NCBI GenBank assembly: GCA_965224215.1
Contig: CBDCYS010000037.1
Span: 248,001-312,000 of the forward strand
Source: CBDCYS01 sp965224215
GTDB taxonomy: Bacteria; Acidobacteriota; Terriglobia; Bryobacterales; UBA6623
Length of the DNA: 64,000 bases
Reading direction: 5' to 3'
Shown: positions 36,154 to 46,995 of the stretch, one piece after another
Position numbering within the stretch: position 1 is the first letter of the stretch
Layout of the letters: each line of letters starts with the position of its first letter
Program-made: the position numbers and the translations under genes
Notes under the pieces: model-generated
The model's database searches: none
The model's input: the letters and a program-made list of their open reading frames with translations, nothing else
What the model was told of the DNA's origin: nothing

Positions 36154-38895
36154 ATGGAGAATACGGGGACAGGCCGTACCGGCTCCCCTCACTCCCTGAT
36201 GCGGTGGATCAAGTGCAGCCTGCTACTGCTCGTTGCCTCGGCAATACTGCCGGGCCAGTTCGTCGAAAGCAGCCTTTTCGTACCCACCGGGCTTAACGCG
36301 TCAGACGGCGACTACTCGACCAAAGTCGGCGTTTCGTGGGACCACAGCCAGGGTGCCGCGACGTATCGGATCTTCCGCGGTACTGAAAACGATGCCGCCT
36401 CCGCTGTCAGCATCGGGACCACCGCGTCCCTGATTTTTTTCGATACGACAGCACTCCCTGAACAGAGCTACCACTATTGGGTACGGGCGGAAACCGCGAA
36501 CGCTACAAGGCCCGTCAGCGCTCCAGACCAAGGGTTTCGCGCCAATGGTCGAACCAGCCAGTTTGATCCCGTACCGCCGCTCGCCCCGCCTCGGGACCCA
36601 ATCGGCAACCCGACAACGGGCGCCAAGATCTATCTCGGCAAGACGCTGTTCTGGGAAGAGCAGCTTTCCTCGACACGAACCGTCGCGTGCGGAACGTGTC
36701 ATCGGGGGCGCAGCGGCGGCTCCGATCCGCGTTCCGATGTGGGCGCGTCGGTTAACCCCGGTTTCGACGGCATATTTGGCACGGATGACGACGTCATGGG
36801 TTCTTTGGGGGTGCCACTCAACCGCGCGGACGGCACCTATGAGTGGTCTCCCCTGTTCGGGTTGCGCCCACAGGTGACGGGGCGCAAGGCTCAGTCCGCG
36901 ATCAACGCAGCCTACTCTGTTAGCTCGGATGCCGGGCTGCTTTGGGACGGCAAGGCCAGCCATCGGTTCTCGGACCCTATGACCGGTGCCGTGGTGATCG
37001 AAACCGGAGCGGCGCTCGAAAGCCAGGCGCTGCTTCCAATCTTGAATACCACCGAGATGAATCACGAAGGCGCTACTTGGGCCGATGTGGTGATGCGCCT
37101 CTCCGAATCACGACCGCTGGCGCTCTCGCCCTCGCTGCCGCCTGCCCTCTCGGCGTGGATCGGCAGCCGCGGATATCCGGACCTTTTCACGGAAGCCTTC
37201 GGCACGCCTGAGGTCACGCCCGTTCGCATCGCGTTAGCGATTGCCAGCTACGAACGCACACTCTACTCGGACCGCACGCCTTTCGACGCTGCTGTCTCGG
37301 AAATCATTGAGGAGTCTCCGGCTGAGAAGCGGGGCCGCGAAGTTTTCTTCGCAGCCCGCTGCCACAAGTGCCACACCGGCTCGGTGACATCAGACCAGTC
37401 GTTTCGCAATATCGGGCTGCGTCCGTCGGAAGAGGATGGTGGCCGTGCCGAAGTTACGGGCCTTGCTTCGGAAACCGGAAGATTTCGTACTCCCAGCCTT
37501 CGCAACGTCGGGCTACGCTCCCCTTATATGCACAACGGCCGCCTGGCCACTCTCGAAGAAGTTGTCGAATTCTACAACCGCGGCGGCGATTTCGACGACA
37601 ACAAGGACGTCGGCTTCATCTCGCCACTTGGACTGACCGCCGAAGAAAAATCCGACCTCGTTGTTTTTCTGAAGAATCAGTTCACCGATTCTCGAGTCGA
37701 GGCGGAAGCGGGTCCGCTGTTTGACCGCCCAATGCTTTATTCTGAATCCGCGCGAGTCCCTGAAATTTCAGGAACCGGCACGGCGGGCGCCGGAGGAGTC
37801 GTCCCCCAGGTTGTTGCGATCGAACCGCCATTCTCCGGCAACCCCAGCTTCACGGTCGGGCTATTCGACGCGCCGCCCGGGGTACAGGCAGTATTGGTGA
37901 TCGACGAGGCCGATCCCGGCATGGGGCCAGCTATTCCATCCTCGGCATCGTTCGCCCGTGAGACCGTGGCAGTTGCCGCTGCCGAGGACGGTTCGGGCAA
38001 CGGCTACGCCTCGGCAAGCCTGTCAATCCCGGACGACGCTTCACTGATAGGGACTGAGCTATTCGGACGCTGGTTCGTTCTGGATGGAGCCGCCGCTGGT
38101 GGCGTGTCGGTGACAGCGGCATTTCGTATGACGATCTTCGGGGCGGAGGCGCCCACCGTTTCGGTCCTATCGAGCGTTTCGGCCGCCAGTCTGGCCCAGG
38201 GATTTGTAGCGCCCGAATCCATCGTGAGCGGATTCGGAGTGGATCTGGCAACCGCGACTGAGGCGGCTGGCTCGATGCCCTTGCCGACGACTCTTGCGGG
38301 TGTCAGCGTGGCGGTTACCGATAGTCAGGGTGAGCAACGCCCGGCTTCGCTGTTCTTCGTCTCGCCTAAGCAGATCAACTACCAGATACCGCCAGGCACA
38401 TCGTTGGGCGAAGGCGAGGTGTCTGTTCATCGAGGACCCAATCCGTTTGCCAGCATCATGCTGGCTGGCGGGAATGTCCAGGTGGCCAGCGTCGCGCCCG
38501 CGCTGTTCGCAGCCAACTCGGACGGCCGCGGTGTTGCCGCCGCACTCGTTCAGCGGGTGCGATCCGACGGCTCGCAGACCTTTGAGCAAGTCGCCCAGTT
38601 TGACTCGGCGCAGGACCGATTCGTTTCGGCTCCGATTAACCTAGGACCAGAGAGCGATCCAGTCTTTCTGATTTTGTTTGGAACCGGTATTCGGTTCCGT
38701 GGTCCGCAGGAGGTCACCGCGACGGTCGGAGGCGACACCGTTGAAGTTCTGTTCGCGGGGGCGCAGCCCGAGTTCGTCGGCGTCGATCAAGTCAATTTGC
38801 ATCTCAGCCGAAACCTCGCCGGCCGCGGCGAGGTGGATGTCATCGTTACCGTGGACGGTCAACCGACGAACACCGTTCAGATCAGTGTATTTTGA
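36154..38895 (+). CDS. FN3 + di-haem cytochrome c peroxidase + TIGR03437 fusion protein
   Basis: A 913-residue secreted protein. After a signal peptide (MRWIKCSLLLLVASAILPGQ; the ATG at 36199 is the better biological start) comes a fibronectin type III domain (VGVSWDHSQGAATYRIFRG), then a MauG/CcpA-type di-haem peroxidase with two CxxCH haem sites (VACGTCHRG and CHKCHTGS) and the distal GRFRTPSLRNVGLRSPYMHNG segment, then a TIGR03437 domain (SAASLAQGFVAPESIVSGFG, NYQIPPG) and a final beta domain. Likely exported and probably surface-bound. The IS1595 target duplication touches its 5' end, so the native promoter may have been separated from it. Confidence 0.9.
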   Translation: MENTGTGRTGSPHSLMRWIKCSLLLLVASAILPGQFVESSLFVPTGLNASDGDYSTKVGVSWDHSQGAATYRIFRGTENDAASAVSIGTTASLIFFDTTALPEQSYHYWVRAETANATRPVSAPDQGFRANGRTSQFDPVPPLAPPRDPIGNPTTGAKIYLGKTLFWEEQLSSTRTVACGTCHRGRSGGSDPRSDVGASVNPGFDGIFGTDDDVMGSLGVPLNRADGTYEWSPLFGLRPQVTGRKAQSAINAAYSVSSDAGLLWDGKASHRFSDPMTGAVVIETGAALESQALLPILNTTEMNHEGATWADVVMRLSESRPLALSPSLPPALSAWIGSRGYPDLFTEAFGTPEVTPVRIALAIASYERTLYSDRTPFDAAVSEIIEESPAEKRGREVFFAARCHKCHTGSVTSDQSFRNIGLRPSEEDGGRAEVTGLASETGRFRTPSLRNVGLRSPYMHNGRLATLEEVVEFYNRGGDFDDNKDVGFISPLGLTAEEKSDLVVFLKNQFTDSRVEAEAGPLFDRPMLYSESARVPEISGTGTAGAGGVVPQVVAIEPPFSGNPSFTVGLFDAPPGVQAVLVIDEADPGMGPAIPSSASFARETVAVAAAEDGSGNGYASASLSIPDDASLIGTELFGRWFVLDGAAAGGVSVTAAFRMTIFGAEAPTVSVLSSVSAASLAQGFVAPESIVSGFGVDLATATEAAGSMPLPTTLAGVSVAVTDSQGEQRPASLFFVSPKQINYQIPPGTSLGEGEVSVHRGPNPFASIMLAGGNVQVASVAPALFAANSDGRGVAAALVQRVRSDGSQTFEQVAQFDSAQDRFVSAPINLGPESDPVFLILFGTGIRFRGPQEVTATVGGDTVEVLFAGAQPEFVGVDQVNLHLSRNLAGRGEVDVIVTVDGQPTNTVQISVF

Positions 38896-40266
38896 ACCGC
38901 CGGGTCTTGTGAAACGTGTCCGGCGAACCGTTCGTGCCCTGTACCCTTGAATTCGGATGGCGGTTCCGCAATCAGTCCACCGCAGCGGGCTCGCCAACGA
39001 GCGCCGTCAAAGCGACTACGATAGAAACGGACCAGCGCAATAAGTCTGTTCTAGAGGCAAAAACCCGGCACAAACGAACCGGGCCTTTGCCGAAAAGAGG
39101 TGTTCTCATGACAAATTCCAATCATATTGGCAGATTGGGTCTGGCAGTCGGTCTCCTCCGTGTCTCGGGAGCCGGGCTCCTGCTCATGCCCCGGCCCGCG
39201 TTGATTGTTCCGGATCCAGGGCGCGAGCTTCGCGCCGCCGGTCCCGCGCCGCCAAGCTTCGAGGTAAACATCGGGCAAGCCGATTCATCCGTGGCCTTCT
39301 TGACGTCCGTCGAGGGAGTTCCTCTGCGGTTGACGCCGGATGGTGGCGTCGCGTCATTGATGCGAAGCCCGGGGGGGCGAACCGGGATCGCAAACATGAA
39401 CGCTCCCCGAATGAGTTTGGCGGGTGGCAATCTCGCCCCTCAGACAGAAACGCTCGAACCGCTGGCGCGACGCAGCCATTACTTTATCGGCAACGACTCG
39501 AGCGCCTGGCGTGTGAACGTCCCTCACTACGGGCGGGTTCGCTACCAGCAGGTCTATCCGGGGAGCGACCTCGACTACTACCACCACGGCGGTCAGCTCG
39601 AATACGACTTCATCGTGGCGCCCGGTGCTGATCCCTCGCTGATCGAGTTGTCTTTTGACGGCATTGACCATCTCTCGCAGGATCGCCGGGGAGACCTGGT
39701 TCTGCGCACCGCCGCGGGTGAAGTGCGCCATCGGAGACCCTTTGTGTATCAGGAGGCCGGCGGCAAGCGACAAGAAATATCAAGCCGCTACGTTCTATCC
39801 GACCAAGGGACGGTTCGTTTCGACTTGGCGAAGCATGACCCCACTCTTCCGCTTGTGATCGATCCCAAGTTGGTAGTGTCGAGCTATATCGGCGGGCGTG
39901 GTGTGGACTTCGGGGCTGCCGTGGCCGGCGGGCCGAACAACTGCATCTGGGTTGCGGGCGCAACGCAATCGACCAACCTGCCCGTGCCACCTGGTCAATC
40001 CAGACCTTCGTTGCCCGGTTTGCGCGCGACTTTTCTCAACAGGTATGACCAAGAGGTCGATGCCGACGGCCGAACAAGCCGCGTCCTCTCGGAAACGATT
40101 TTCCTGGGCGGCACGGCGGGCGATCTCCCGGATTCGATTCCGGTCGGGCTTGAGGTCGACGCGGACGGAAACCTCTACGTCCTGGGTGAAACGACAACTT
40201 CGGACTTTCCGCTAACCAACGATCCCTACCAACGGATCTTCCGGGGAGCACGAGACATGTATGTAA

Positions 40267-42067
40267 CCTGAATTATGCACAGATTCGGCGTAGCCATCGT
40301 CGATGGAGTTGTGGCGATAGCGGCACTCGTGTCAACTCAGTGATTTCGCAAGTCGTCTTTTCTGCTGTTTCCCTCCCCGTTTGAGCCGCCTCCTGATCCC
40401 GGCAGGGCAAAAGCGGGCTGGCAAGCGGCGTGTTCCCAGTACGTTGCGGCGAGTGCATGAAATTTTATGCATGGAGTGCCCCTCAGCTCAGCGCACCCTC
40501 CACCACCGGCGCCAAGCTCGATCCCGGCGGCCCCATCGCCCGCAGCCGTCGCATCAGCCGTTCAAACAGGCCCTTTTCCTGATAATGATCGCTGTAGCTG
40601 ACACCCGTTCTGCCGGCGTGCCGCCAGATCTTGGCCGCCACGAACAGAAAACGCAGCCGCGCCGTCGCCAGGGTGGTGTGCCGCAGCGTCTCCACGCTGG
40701 CCTGGGCTTCGCGGTTGAACAGCAGCAGCCAGCAGTTGCGATTGTAGGCCAGCATGGCCAACTGAAAGTGATTGCGGTTCATGTCAAAGCGGCGCGAGGG
40801 ATGGGCCGCCAGCCCGGCGTCGTTGTTGGCCTCCTTGATCAGGTTCTCGGCTCCGGCGCGCTGATTGTAAAACCACACCACCGCCGCGATCGGCTCGGCC
40901 AGATTGGTGACAAACACGCGGTAGGTGTAAGCGCTGGTGGCGAACAACTGGTATTGCTCGGCCGCGCCGGCCTTGGGCTCGTTTTCGTAACGCAGCGCCA
41001 GGAAACGGCAGGCCCGCGCCCAGCCTTGCGGTTGGTAGAGGAATTCGCATTCCGCGTCCGCGTCGGAGCGGGGGGAGGGTTTCCTTTCTGCTTGCTGCAA
41101 GCGCTCGACCAGGCGCCGCGTTTTGCGCGCCACGATGACGAACTGACAAGCCGCCTTTTCATAGGCCTCCACCGCCTCCCAGCAATAAAAGCCGGAATCG
41201 GCCCGCGCCAGGATTTTCTTCACGCCGCCCGGCAAAGTCCGGAAAGCGCTCTCGAGGTGGGCGGCGATCTGTCGGCCCGTGGGCCGGTCGCCGTTGCGCA
41301 ACCCGCCCATCAGGTATTCGCGCGTCTCGGCCAGGAAGGTCAGTATCGGCTGGTAGCTGCGCTTGCCCTTGTTCTTGGGGTTGTAGCTCTTGCGCCCGCC
41401 CATCTGGCGACCGTAGAGGGTATGCACGGTGGTGTCGGTGTCCAGCGTCACCGTCTCCAACTTCACGTGGGCCGCGGCCCAGACTCGTTCCCGCAGCTGG
41501 CGCTGAATGGAAAGGATCTGCTTCGCCACGTTGAGGTGCAGCGAGGCCAGAAAGCGCCACAGCGTGGACTGCGGCGGCAGACGCGTCACTTGCAAGATGC
41601 CGGTCAGGATGGGGTCGCGAGCGATGAAGCGGAGTTGGTTGAGCCGTGCAAAGCCGACATAGAGGCCGAGCACGAGGGCCAGCACGAACTGGTAGGGGCT
41701 CATGGCTCGGGTGATCCGTTTGGTCGTGAGGGTTTCTTCCAGCAGCGCTTGGAAGCCGAGTTTTTCGAGCAGGGTGGCGACGGGCAGCAAGCCGCCGTAG
41801 GGAGTCAGATTCTTGCCACGGAAGTGATAGGGCGTGGCAGCCCCGATTTTATTGGGCCGCGGGGCCCTCGCGCCGGGGCCTTGTTTGACGGGCCTTCGGG
41901 AGCTATGCTGTTTTCGTTTGGTAACCATTTGGGTGACCTCCTTGGGGTTGACTGGCGAAGCTGAAATCTTTGCCAGCCTACCTTTTTACCCCATGTTTTT
42001 CGGGGGTCCCCAAATGGTTCCTGGCGGCTCAGCCCTCACCAGGTGCACCGGCAGTGCATAATTCAGG
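40267..42067 (-). mobile_element. Complete IS1380-family insertion sequence, 1801 bp
   Basis: Ends are the perfect 14-bp inverted repeats CCTGAATTATGCAC / GTGCATAATTCAGG. The flanking pentamers TGTAA (40262-40266) and TGTTA (42068-42072) form a 4-of-5 target duplication. One intact transposase fills most of the element. The same ends bound the 530-bp elements at 27936 and 52080, so this IS or a close relative can mobilise them. Confidence 0.92.
40483..41928 (-). CDS. IS1380-family transposase
   Basis: A 481-residue DDE transposase with a strong ribosome binding site (AAGGAGGTCACCCAA before ATG). Catalytic acidic residues are in TLDTDTTVHTLYG (first Asp), ILARADSGFYCWEAVEAYE (second Asp) and YNQRAGAENLIKEANNDAG (Glu). 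N-terminal part is basic (KRKQHSSRRP), suited to end binding. No internal stops or frameshifts: apparently functional. Confidence 0.95.
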   Translation of the reverse strand: MVTKRKQHSSRRPVKQGPGARAPRPNKIGAATPYHFRGKNLTPYGGLLPVATLLEKLGFQALLEETLTTKRITRAMSPYQFVLALVLGLYVGFARLNQLRFIARDPILTGILQVTRLPPQSTLWRFLASLHLNVAKQILSIQRQLRERVWAAAHVKLETVTLDTDTTVHTLYGRQMGGRKSYNPKNKGKRSYQPILTFLAETREYLMGGLRNGDRPTGRQIAAHLESAFRTLPGGVKKILARADSGFYCWEAVEAYEKAACQFVIVARKTRRLVERLQQAERKPSPRSDADAECEFLYQPQGWARACRFLALRYENEPKAGAAEQYQLFATSAYTYRVFVTNLAEPIAAVVWFYNQRAGAENLIKEANNDAGLAAHPSRRFDMNRNHFQLAMLAYNRNCWLLLFNREAQASVETLRHTTLATARLRFLFVAAKIWRHAGRTGVSYSDHYQEKGLFERLMRRLRAMGPPGSSLAPVVEGALS

Positions 42068-44230
42068 TGTTACTGTCATCGCTCCCAGCGGCTCGGGCGG
42101 ACTGGCGGCGTTGAGCGACGAACAGGCGCAGGCCGGCCCACCAAGACTGCTCTATTCGTCCTACGTCGGCGGCCAAGATGTGGAAGTGCCTACTGATACT
42201 GCTCTGGGCAATTGTCCGGCGCCGATCGACGGCCCCTGTTTCTTCTTTACCGACCACACCAGTTCCCGGAACATAGAAGTTACCCCGAATGCGCCCCAGG
42301 GCGTGGTTGGTGGTTTCGAAGATCCAGTGGTGGGAGTTATCGCCCCGAACCTTACTTCCTCGGGCGGAATGGATATCGGCTATCTCGCTGTCCTTGGGGG
42401 CTCGGGCCGGGATACCAACCCCCAGATTGTGGCTCTCGAGAGCGGGGCGTTCTGCCTGTCCATGACGACGACTTCGGATAACTTGCCCGTCCCCCCGGAG
42501 GTGCTCGAGCGAGCCATGCATCCTACGCGCCTCGCCGGAGAGGACGGCTTCATCATGTGCACTGCTGTCGCCTCGTCGGGAGCGCTAAATGGTCCCGACC
42601 AGGGTGAGCGCAACCCGTTCCTCTCCCTCCAAGTGGAGCGCGCGACCTACGTCCGCGGGCCCGGCCGCGACGCGCAGGACCGAATGGAACTCCTCAACAT
42701 GGCGAATGCTTTCGGCTTTTCCCCCGCCCCGGATCTCCCACTAGATGATCTGAGGGAGGTGGTCATGGCGGTGATCGATTCCAATTCCTCGCAATTGCCA
42801 GTCGACCCTGTTGTGAATTTCGGCGACCCCTTCTTCTTCGAGAACCCCGGCGGCCAAAGCGCTTACATCTTGGTGATGAACCGTGATCTGACCGTGCCGC
42901 TCGCGGGCGGTTGGCTGGGCGGGAGCAGAGAGGAGGAATCCGTTGGCATCTTAGACATGGGTAGTCGAGCCTGGTATCAGGCCAACTCGAATTCGCCGGA
43001 CTGGGGGGGGGCAGGCAATAGTTTTTCCGGGGGACCCTGGGACGGGGTCACGGTCAATATTGAGAACTTCAAGGTAGTGATCGCTGACAGCCTGACAGAG
43101 GCCGCCGGAGGGCCCGATGGCCTTAGGGAACTTCTTTTGGGAGGCGATAGAGAAAACCTGCCGGACATCGATGGGCCTCCTTTCGACCACGAGACAACTT
43201 ATTGGGGCGGTCCCGGCCGCGACGAGTTCAATGGCGGGATCAACCTCCTGGAATTCGGGATAACCGACAGAACCGTAGCCCTCACCGGCATCACAGACAC
43301 CGACCGCAGTGAGTTCCAGCAGTTCCCGGCGTCCAAGGGCGTGCGGCAACAGGCGAGTCCCGGATTCCCGATCACTCGTGGTGCCCCTCAGGAGCGCTAC
43401 GGGGGTGGCTCGTTTGACGGGTTCTTGATGGAGTTCTTCCAGCCGGCGCTGGAGCGGCGGGCTATTCTAGGCGCCGCGAGCTTTCTTGAGCGCGACGTCG
43501 CGCCGGGACAGATTGTCACCCTCTTCTCAGGTGGGATCGGGCCGCCGGGGGTTATCGGGCTTGAATTCGACGATCAGGGCAAGTTGCTGACTCAGCTCGG
43601 TCTGACACGCATTCTTTTTGACGGCGAGGCGGCACCAATGGTGTTTACATCAAGGAACCAGGCAAGTGCGATCGCGCCTTTCAGCTTGGAAGGCAAGGAA
43701 ACAACCGAAGTTCAGGTCGAATTCGACGGAACTGCCTCGAGCCCCGTTACTGTGGGCGTGGCTGACGCCAGTCCGGGAATCTTTTCGGTCAATCAGTCAG
43801 GCCAGGGTCCGGGAGCGATTCTCAACCTGGACTTCTCGCTCAATACCGCGGCCAACCCCGTGGCTCCGGGAGGCGCGGTTCAAATCTTCTTTGCCGGCGG
43901 CGGTCAGACCGATCCGCCGGGCGCCGACGGTGAACTGGTGCCGCTGACGCCGCCCTTCCCGGCGTTCGTCGAGTCGGTTTCCGTAACGATCGGCGGGCTT
44001 GACGCTCGAGTGTTATATGGTGGCGCGGCCCCGGGGCTCATTCATGGAGTGGGGCAGATCAACGTTGTGGTCTCAACAGACGTTGTCCCCGGGGACGCGG
44101 TGCCGGTTGAAGTCGTGATTGGGGACAACGCGAGTCAGCCAGGCATTACAGTGGCAGTTGGCCCCGCACCCTGATTTTTGGAATTAGAAACGTTTTCTTT
44201 CAAGGGCGGCGGGCCGAAGGGCTTCGCTTG

Positions 44231-46966
44231 CTAGGCTTTCGTCTCCTCGAGGCTATCGAGGGCTTTCGAAGTTGGCCTTGGGTCAAACGTTGTCGAACGT
44301 CCCTTTTTTGGGACCGCACGGAGTTCCGCTTGAATTTCGCGATACTGCCTGCGCGCCCGGTCGAGGGAATAGTCGCGCTCAACCAAAGCCCGCCCCGCTC
44401 GTCCCATCGCCGTCCGCCGACTCTCGTCGCTGAGAAGTTCATGAATCGCCTGTGCCAGCCGGTGCTCTTCGCCGCTGCCGGACTCAACCAGCAAGCCGCA
44501 CTCCTGGGGCAGTGCTTCTTCAATGGCTCCGGCGCGGCAACTGATAACAGGGACGTTCATGGCGAGGGACTCGACCAGCGCCAAAGGTATGCCCTCTTCC
44601 GTCGAGAGAATGAGCAGCAACGAGGAATCCGCTAGCAATTGGGGAACATCGGTTGCGTGCCCCAAGACGCTGAAGCATTTCCCAAGGCCTTTTCTATCAA
44701 CAAGCGCGCGAAGCCTTTCTTCCTCCGGACCATCACCGGCGACGACAAAATGATAGTTCTGGCCGGCGCGAAGCTTTGCCAGCTCCTTTGCCACGAGCGG
44801 CAACAGCAAGGGACGCTTGCGCTCGACCAAAGCCCCCGCGAAAAGTAGGATCTTTGTCCCAGGCGCGATACCGAGCCGCCGCTGGACCCCTCCTTTGGCG
44901 AAGCGAGCGGAATCGAAGCTCTCAAGGTCCACGCCATTTCGAATGAAGCGAACTTTCTCCTCGGGAACGTTCATCTCGACCAGACGGCGCCGCCCGGCCT
45001 CGGAGATTACGATCCGCCGGTCAATCTGATCCGCAACTTCCAGGGTGGCCGAAAAGAAATCCCAATCGTCGTGGACATTGTGAAGAACATCCGCCACCTG
45101 CAGATTGGGCTTGACTTCTTTTAGAGCAGGAAGCACGCTGTAAGCCGCGAGAGAGTTCTGAATCACAGCGATGTCACAATCCCAATTCACGGCTATGGAA
45201 TAGATGAAGCGTGGGGTCTGCTCGACAGGTACAAGTTGCGCGACGTCGTAGATGTGGTCAACGCAGTCTTGCCAATTCCGCCTCAGCCTGGAATCGTGGG
45301 ATTGGGTCGCCAGCAGAAAAACTTCGTATTGCGATCGATCGATCTGCTGGGCGAATTCGAGCAGCACGTTCTCGGCCCCGCCGACTCCCAGATGCGGCGT
45401 ACACAGCATCAGCCGGTGGCGGCCTTTCGCTGGAAAGGTAGGAATGTAGTCAACTTTCTCGATCAGTTCCCCACCAATAAGAAATGATTGAGGCTGAAAC
45501 TTCAAGTAAAAGGTGAGATCGAAAACCGGGTGCCCAGCAACCTGATTGACCTTCTCTTTCACTCGCAATGGGATGAGCCGTTCCGCGGATCCAAGGGGAT
45601 GCTGGAGCCAGGCATCCAGAGTGTGGATTTCCGCGTTCTGTAGATGACGCCGGATCTTGCCGAGAGCAGGTTCGGCGGCGCGATCCGTCCCCGCTGGAGT
45701 TGGGGCGTCGGAGCGAGGCTGGGATTGGCTTCCTGCGGACGCGGTGCTAGCCGTCTCGGCTTGTGACAGGGTCCCTGTGGTGGCGGCAACGATGGCTCGG
45801 GTAGACGTCGCCGCCGATCCTGCCCGCAAAGTGATTCTCGGATCGCGGCTTGGCCACGGCAGGCGACTGACACGGCCGGAGCGTTTGAACTCTTCGGTTT
45901 CCAAGACCCGGCGCGATAAACCCAGGGGCCCGGCGGCTTGCCGGATCGAAGGCGGGGGGGCTTCCCCGGTGTCGGTCCAGGTGACCCAATCGGCGGACTG
46001 CAGCGCCCAAATGCACTCCTCGGCAGCGTAGGGTTGAAGCGGCCTTTCGTCGGTCATCCACAAGAAACAAGAAGCGTTGGAGTCGCGCAGGGCCGCTGAT
46101 TCGTCAACGTCGAGCAGCACTTGGTAGTCACGCACTGTTTGGTTCTCGAACGAGGGATAACGCGGCCCACGGACCACAAAGCAGATGGCGGGCTGCCACT
46201 GCCGCTTCACACCAAGACGGCCCTCGGGCGAAAGTAAAGCCGCCCGCCTAGCAACGATGTGTGCCCAATTCTTGTCGTGATGCCGAAGCCCTGTGTGGTG
46301 ATGGCCAATGTGATGAGTCCGATAGTTGAACAACATGCGCTGAATGTAGTGACCGTGCCAGCCTTTTTCAGCCAATTGCAGAAACAGATGCCAATCTTCG
46401 TAGGCCCATAAGTGCCACTCATCGTAGCCCCCTACATCCTCCCAGGCCTCGCGCCGCAAGAAGATGCAATGGGCCATGAAGTTCTCACTCAAAAGCCGGT
46501 AAACGTTATACTTGCCGGGTCGCTCCAAGTAGTTCTTCTGGCCGAAAACCTGGAAGTCAAAATACGCATAGCCGGCCTCGGGATGCTGCCCCATTTCCCT
46601 TAGGCAGACCTCCATCATGTTGGGCTCCAGTAAATCGTCACAATCCAGCGGGATGACGTAACGTCCCCGAGCCTCGGAAAAGCCCCTGTTTCGGGCCCTC
46701 GGAAGTCCCAGATGGTCCAAGCGCAGGATCCGAACCCCCGGCATTTTTTGAGCATCAAGTTCATCGAGCAAGGCGGCGCCCGCAGGGTCCTCGGTTCCGT
46801 CGTCGACCACGATGACTTCCCACTCGGTGTGCGTTTGACCCTGCACACTCTTGATAGTGTCTCGGATGAAGGGATCGGGATTGTAGCAAGGGATGACGAC
46901 GGAAATGAGTTCAGCAGGCACGATATCAGGTCCCAAGGCCACTATTTCCCCAGTGTCGCATTCCAT
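44231..46966 (-). CDS. Bifunctional glycosyltransferase: GT2 domain + GT4 domain
   Basis: About 911 residues from ATG at 46964-46966 (a TTG four codons upstream is also open). The N-terminal half is a GT2 domain: ISVVIPCYNPDPFI, VIVVDDGTEDPAG, the DxD-type site VIPLDCDDLLEPNM. A Pro/Ser/Thr-rich linker of about 90 residues separates it from a C-terminal GT4 domain: LCTPHLGVGGAENVLLEFA, KILLFAGALVERKRP, EEGIPLALVESLAMNVPVI with the E-x7-E motif. Such dual enzymes build surface polysaccharide or O-antigen. It lies 17-30 bp downstream of the S9 peptidase gene on the same strand. Donor and acceptor sugars unknown. Confidence 0.9.
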   Translation of the reverse strand: MECDTGEIVALGPDIVPAELISVVIPCYNPDPFIRDTIKSVQGQTHTEWEVIVVDDGTEDPAGAALLDELDAQKMPGVRILRLDHLGLPRARNRGFSEARGRYVIPLDCDDLLEPNMMEVCLREMGQHPEAGYAYFDFQVFGQKNYLERPGKYNVYRLLSENFMAHCIFLRREAWEDVGGYDEWHLWAYEDWHLFLQLAEKGWHGHYIQRMLFNYRTHHIGHHHTGLRHHDKNWAHIVARRAALLSPEGRLGVKRQWQPAICFVVRGPRYPSFENQTVRDYQVLLDVDESAALRDSNASCFLWMTDERPLQPYAAEECIWALQSADWVTWTDTGEAPPPSIRQAAGPLGLSRRVLETEEFKRSGRVSRLPWPSRDPRITLRAGSAATSTRAIVAATTGTLSQAETASTASAGSQSQPRSDAPTPAGTDRAAEPALGKIRRHLQNAEIHTLDAWLQHPLGSAERLIPLRVKEKVNQVAGHPVFDLTFYLKFQPQSFLIGGELIEKVDYIPTFPAKGRHRLMLCTPHLGVGGAENVLLEFAQQIDRSQYEVFLLATQSHDSRLRRNWQDCVDHIYDVAQLVPVEQTPRFIYSIAVNWDCDIAVIQNSLAAYSVLPALKEVKPNLQVADVLHNVHDDWDFFSATLEVADQIDRRIVISEAGRRRLVEMNVPEEKVRFIRNGVDLESFDSARFAKGGVQRRLGIAPGTKILLFAGALVERKRPLLLPLVAKELAKLRAGQNYHFVVAGDGPEEERLRALVDRKGLGKCFSVLGHATDVPQLLADSSLLLILSTEEGIPLALVESLAMNVPVISCRAGAIEEALPQECGLLVESGSGEEHRLAQAIHELLSDESRRTAMGRAGRALVERDYSLDRARRQYREIQAELRAVPKKGRSTTFDPRPTSKALDSLEETKA

Positions 46967-46995
46967 GGGACGAAGCAAGTGACGAAGGGTGAATT

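Larger units (their letters stand above)
39108..44174 (+). pseudogene. SBBP-type beta-propeller + TIGR03437 secreted protein, split by IS1380-family element
   Basis: The start at 39108 has an AGAGG ribosome binding site. The first piece shows a DUF7948-like N-terminal region (SFEVNIGQADSSVAFLTSVEG, HYFIGNDSSAWRVNVPHYGR) and SBBP-type propeller repeats (YIGGRGVDFGAAVA, LEVDADGNLYVLGETTTSDF). It stops at 40266-40270 because the inserted IS supplies a TGA. The second piece resumes at 42073 (TVIAPSGSGG) with more propeller blades and ends in a TIGR03437 domain (GAASFLERDVAPGQIVTLFS, GQINVVVS). Removing the 1801-bp IS and one 5-bp target copy leaves exactly 1087 codons in frame. So an intact large surface/secreted protein gene was disrupted recently. 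Confidence 0.9.

Noticed and set aside
40381..41964. Long plus-strand open frame (527 codons) opposite the IS1380 transposase
   Set aside because: It is the antisense shadow of a well-supported transposase gene; its translation is His/Gln/Arg-rich and matches no family.
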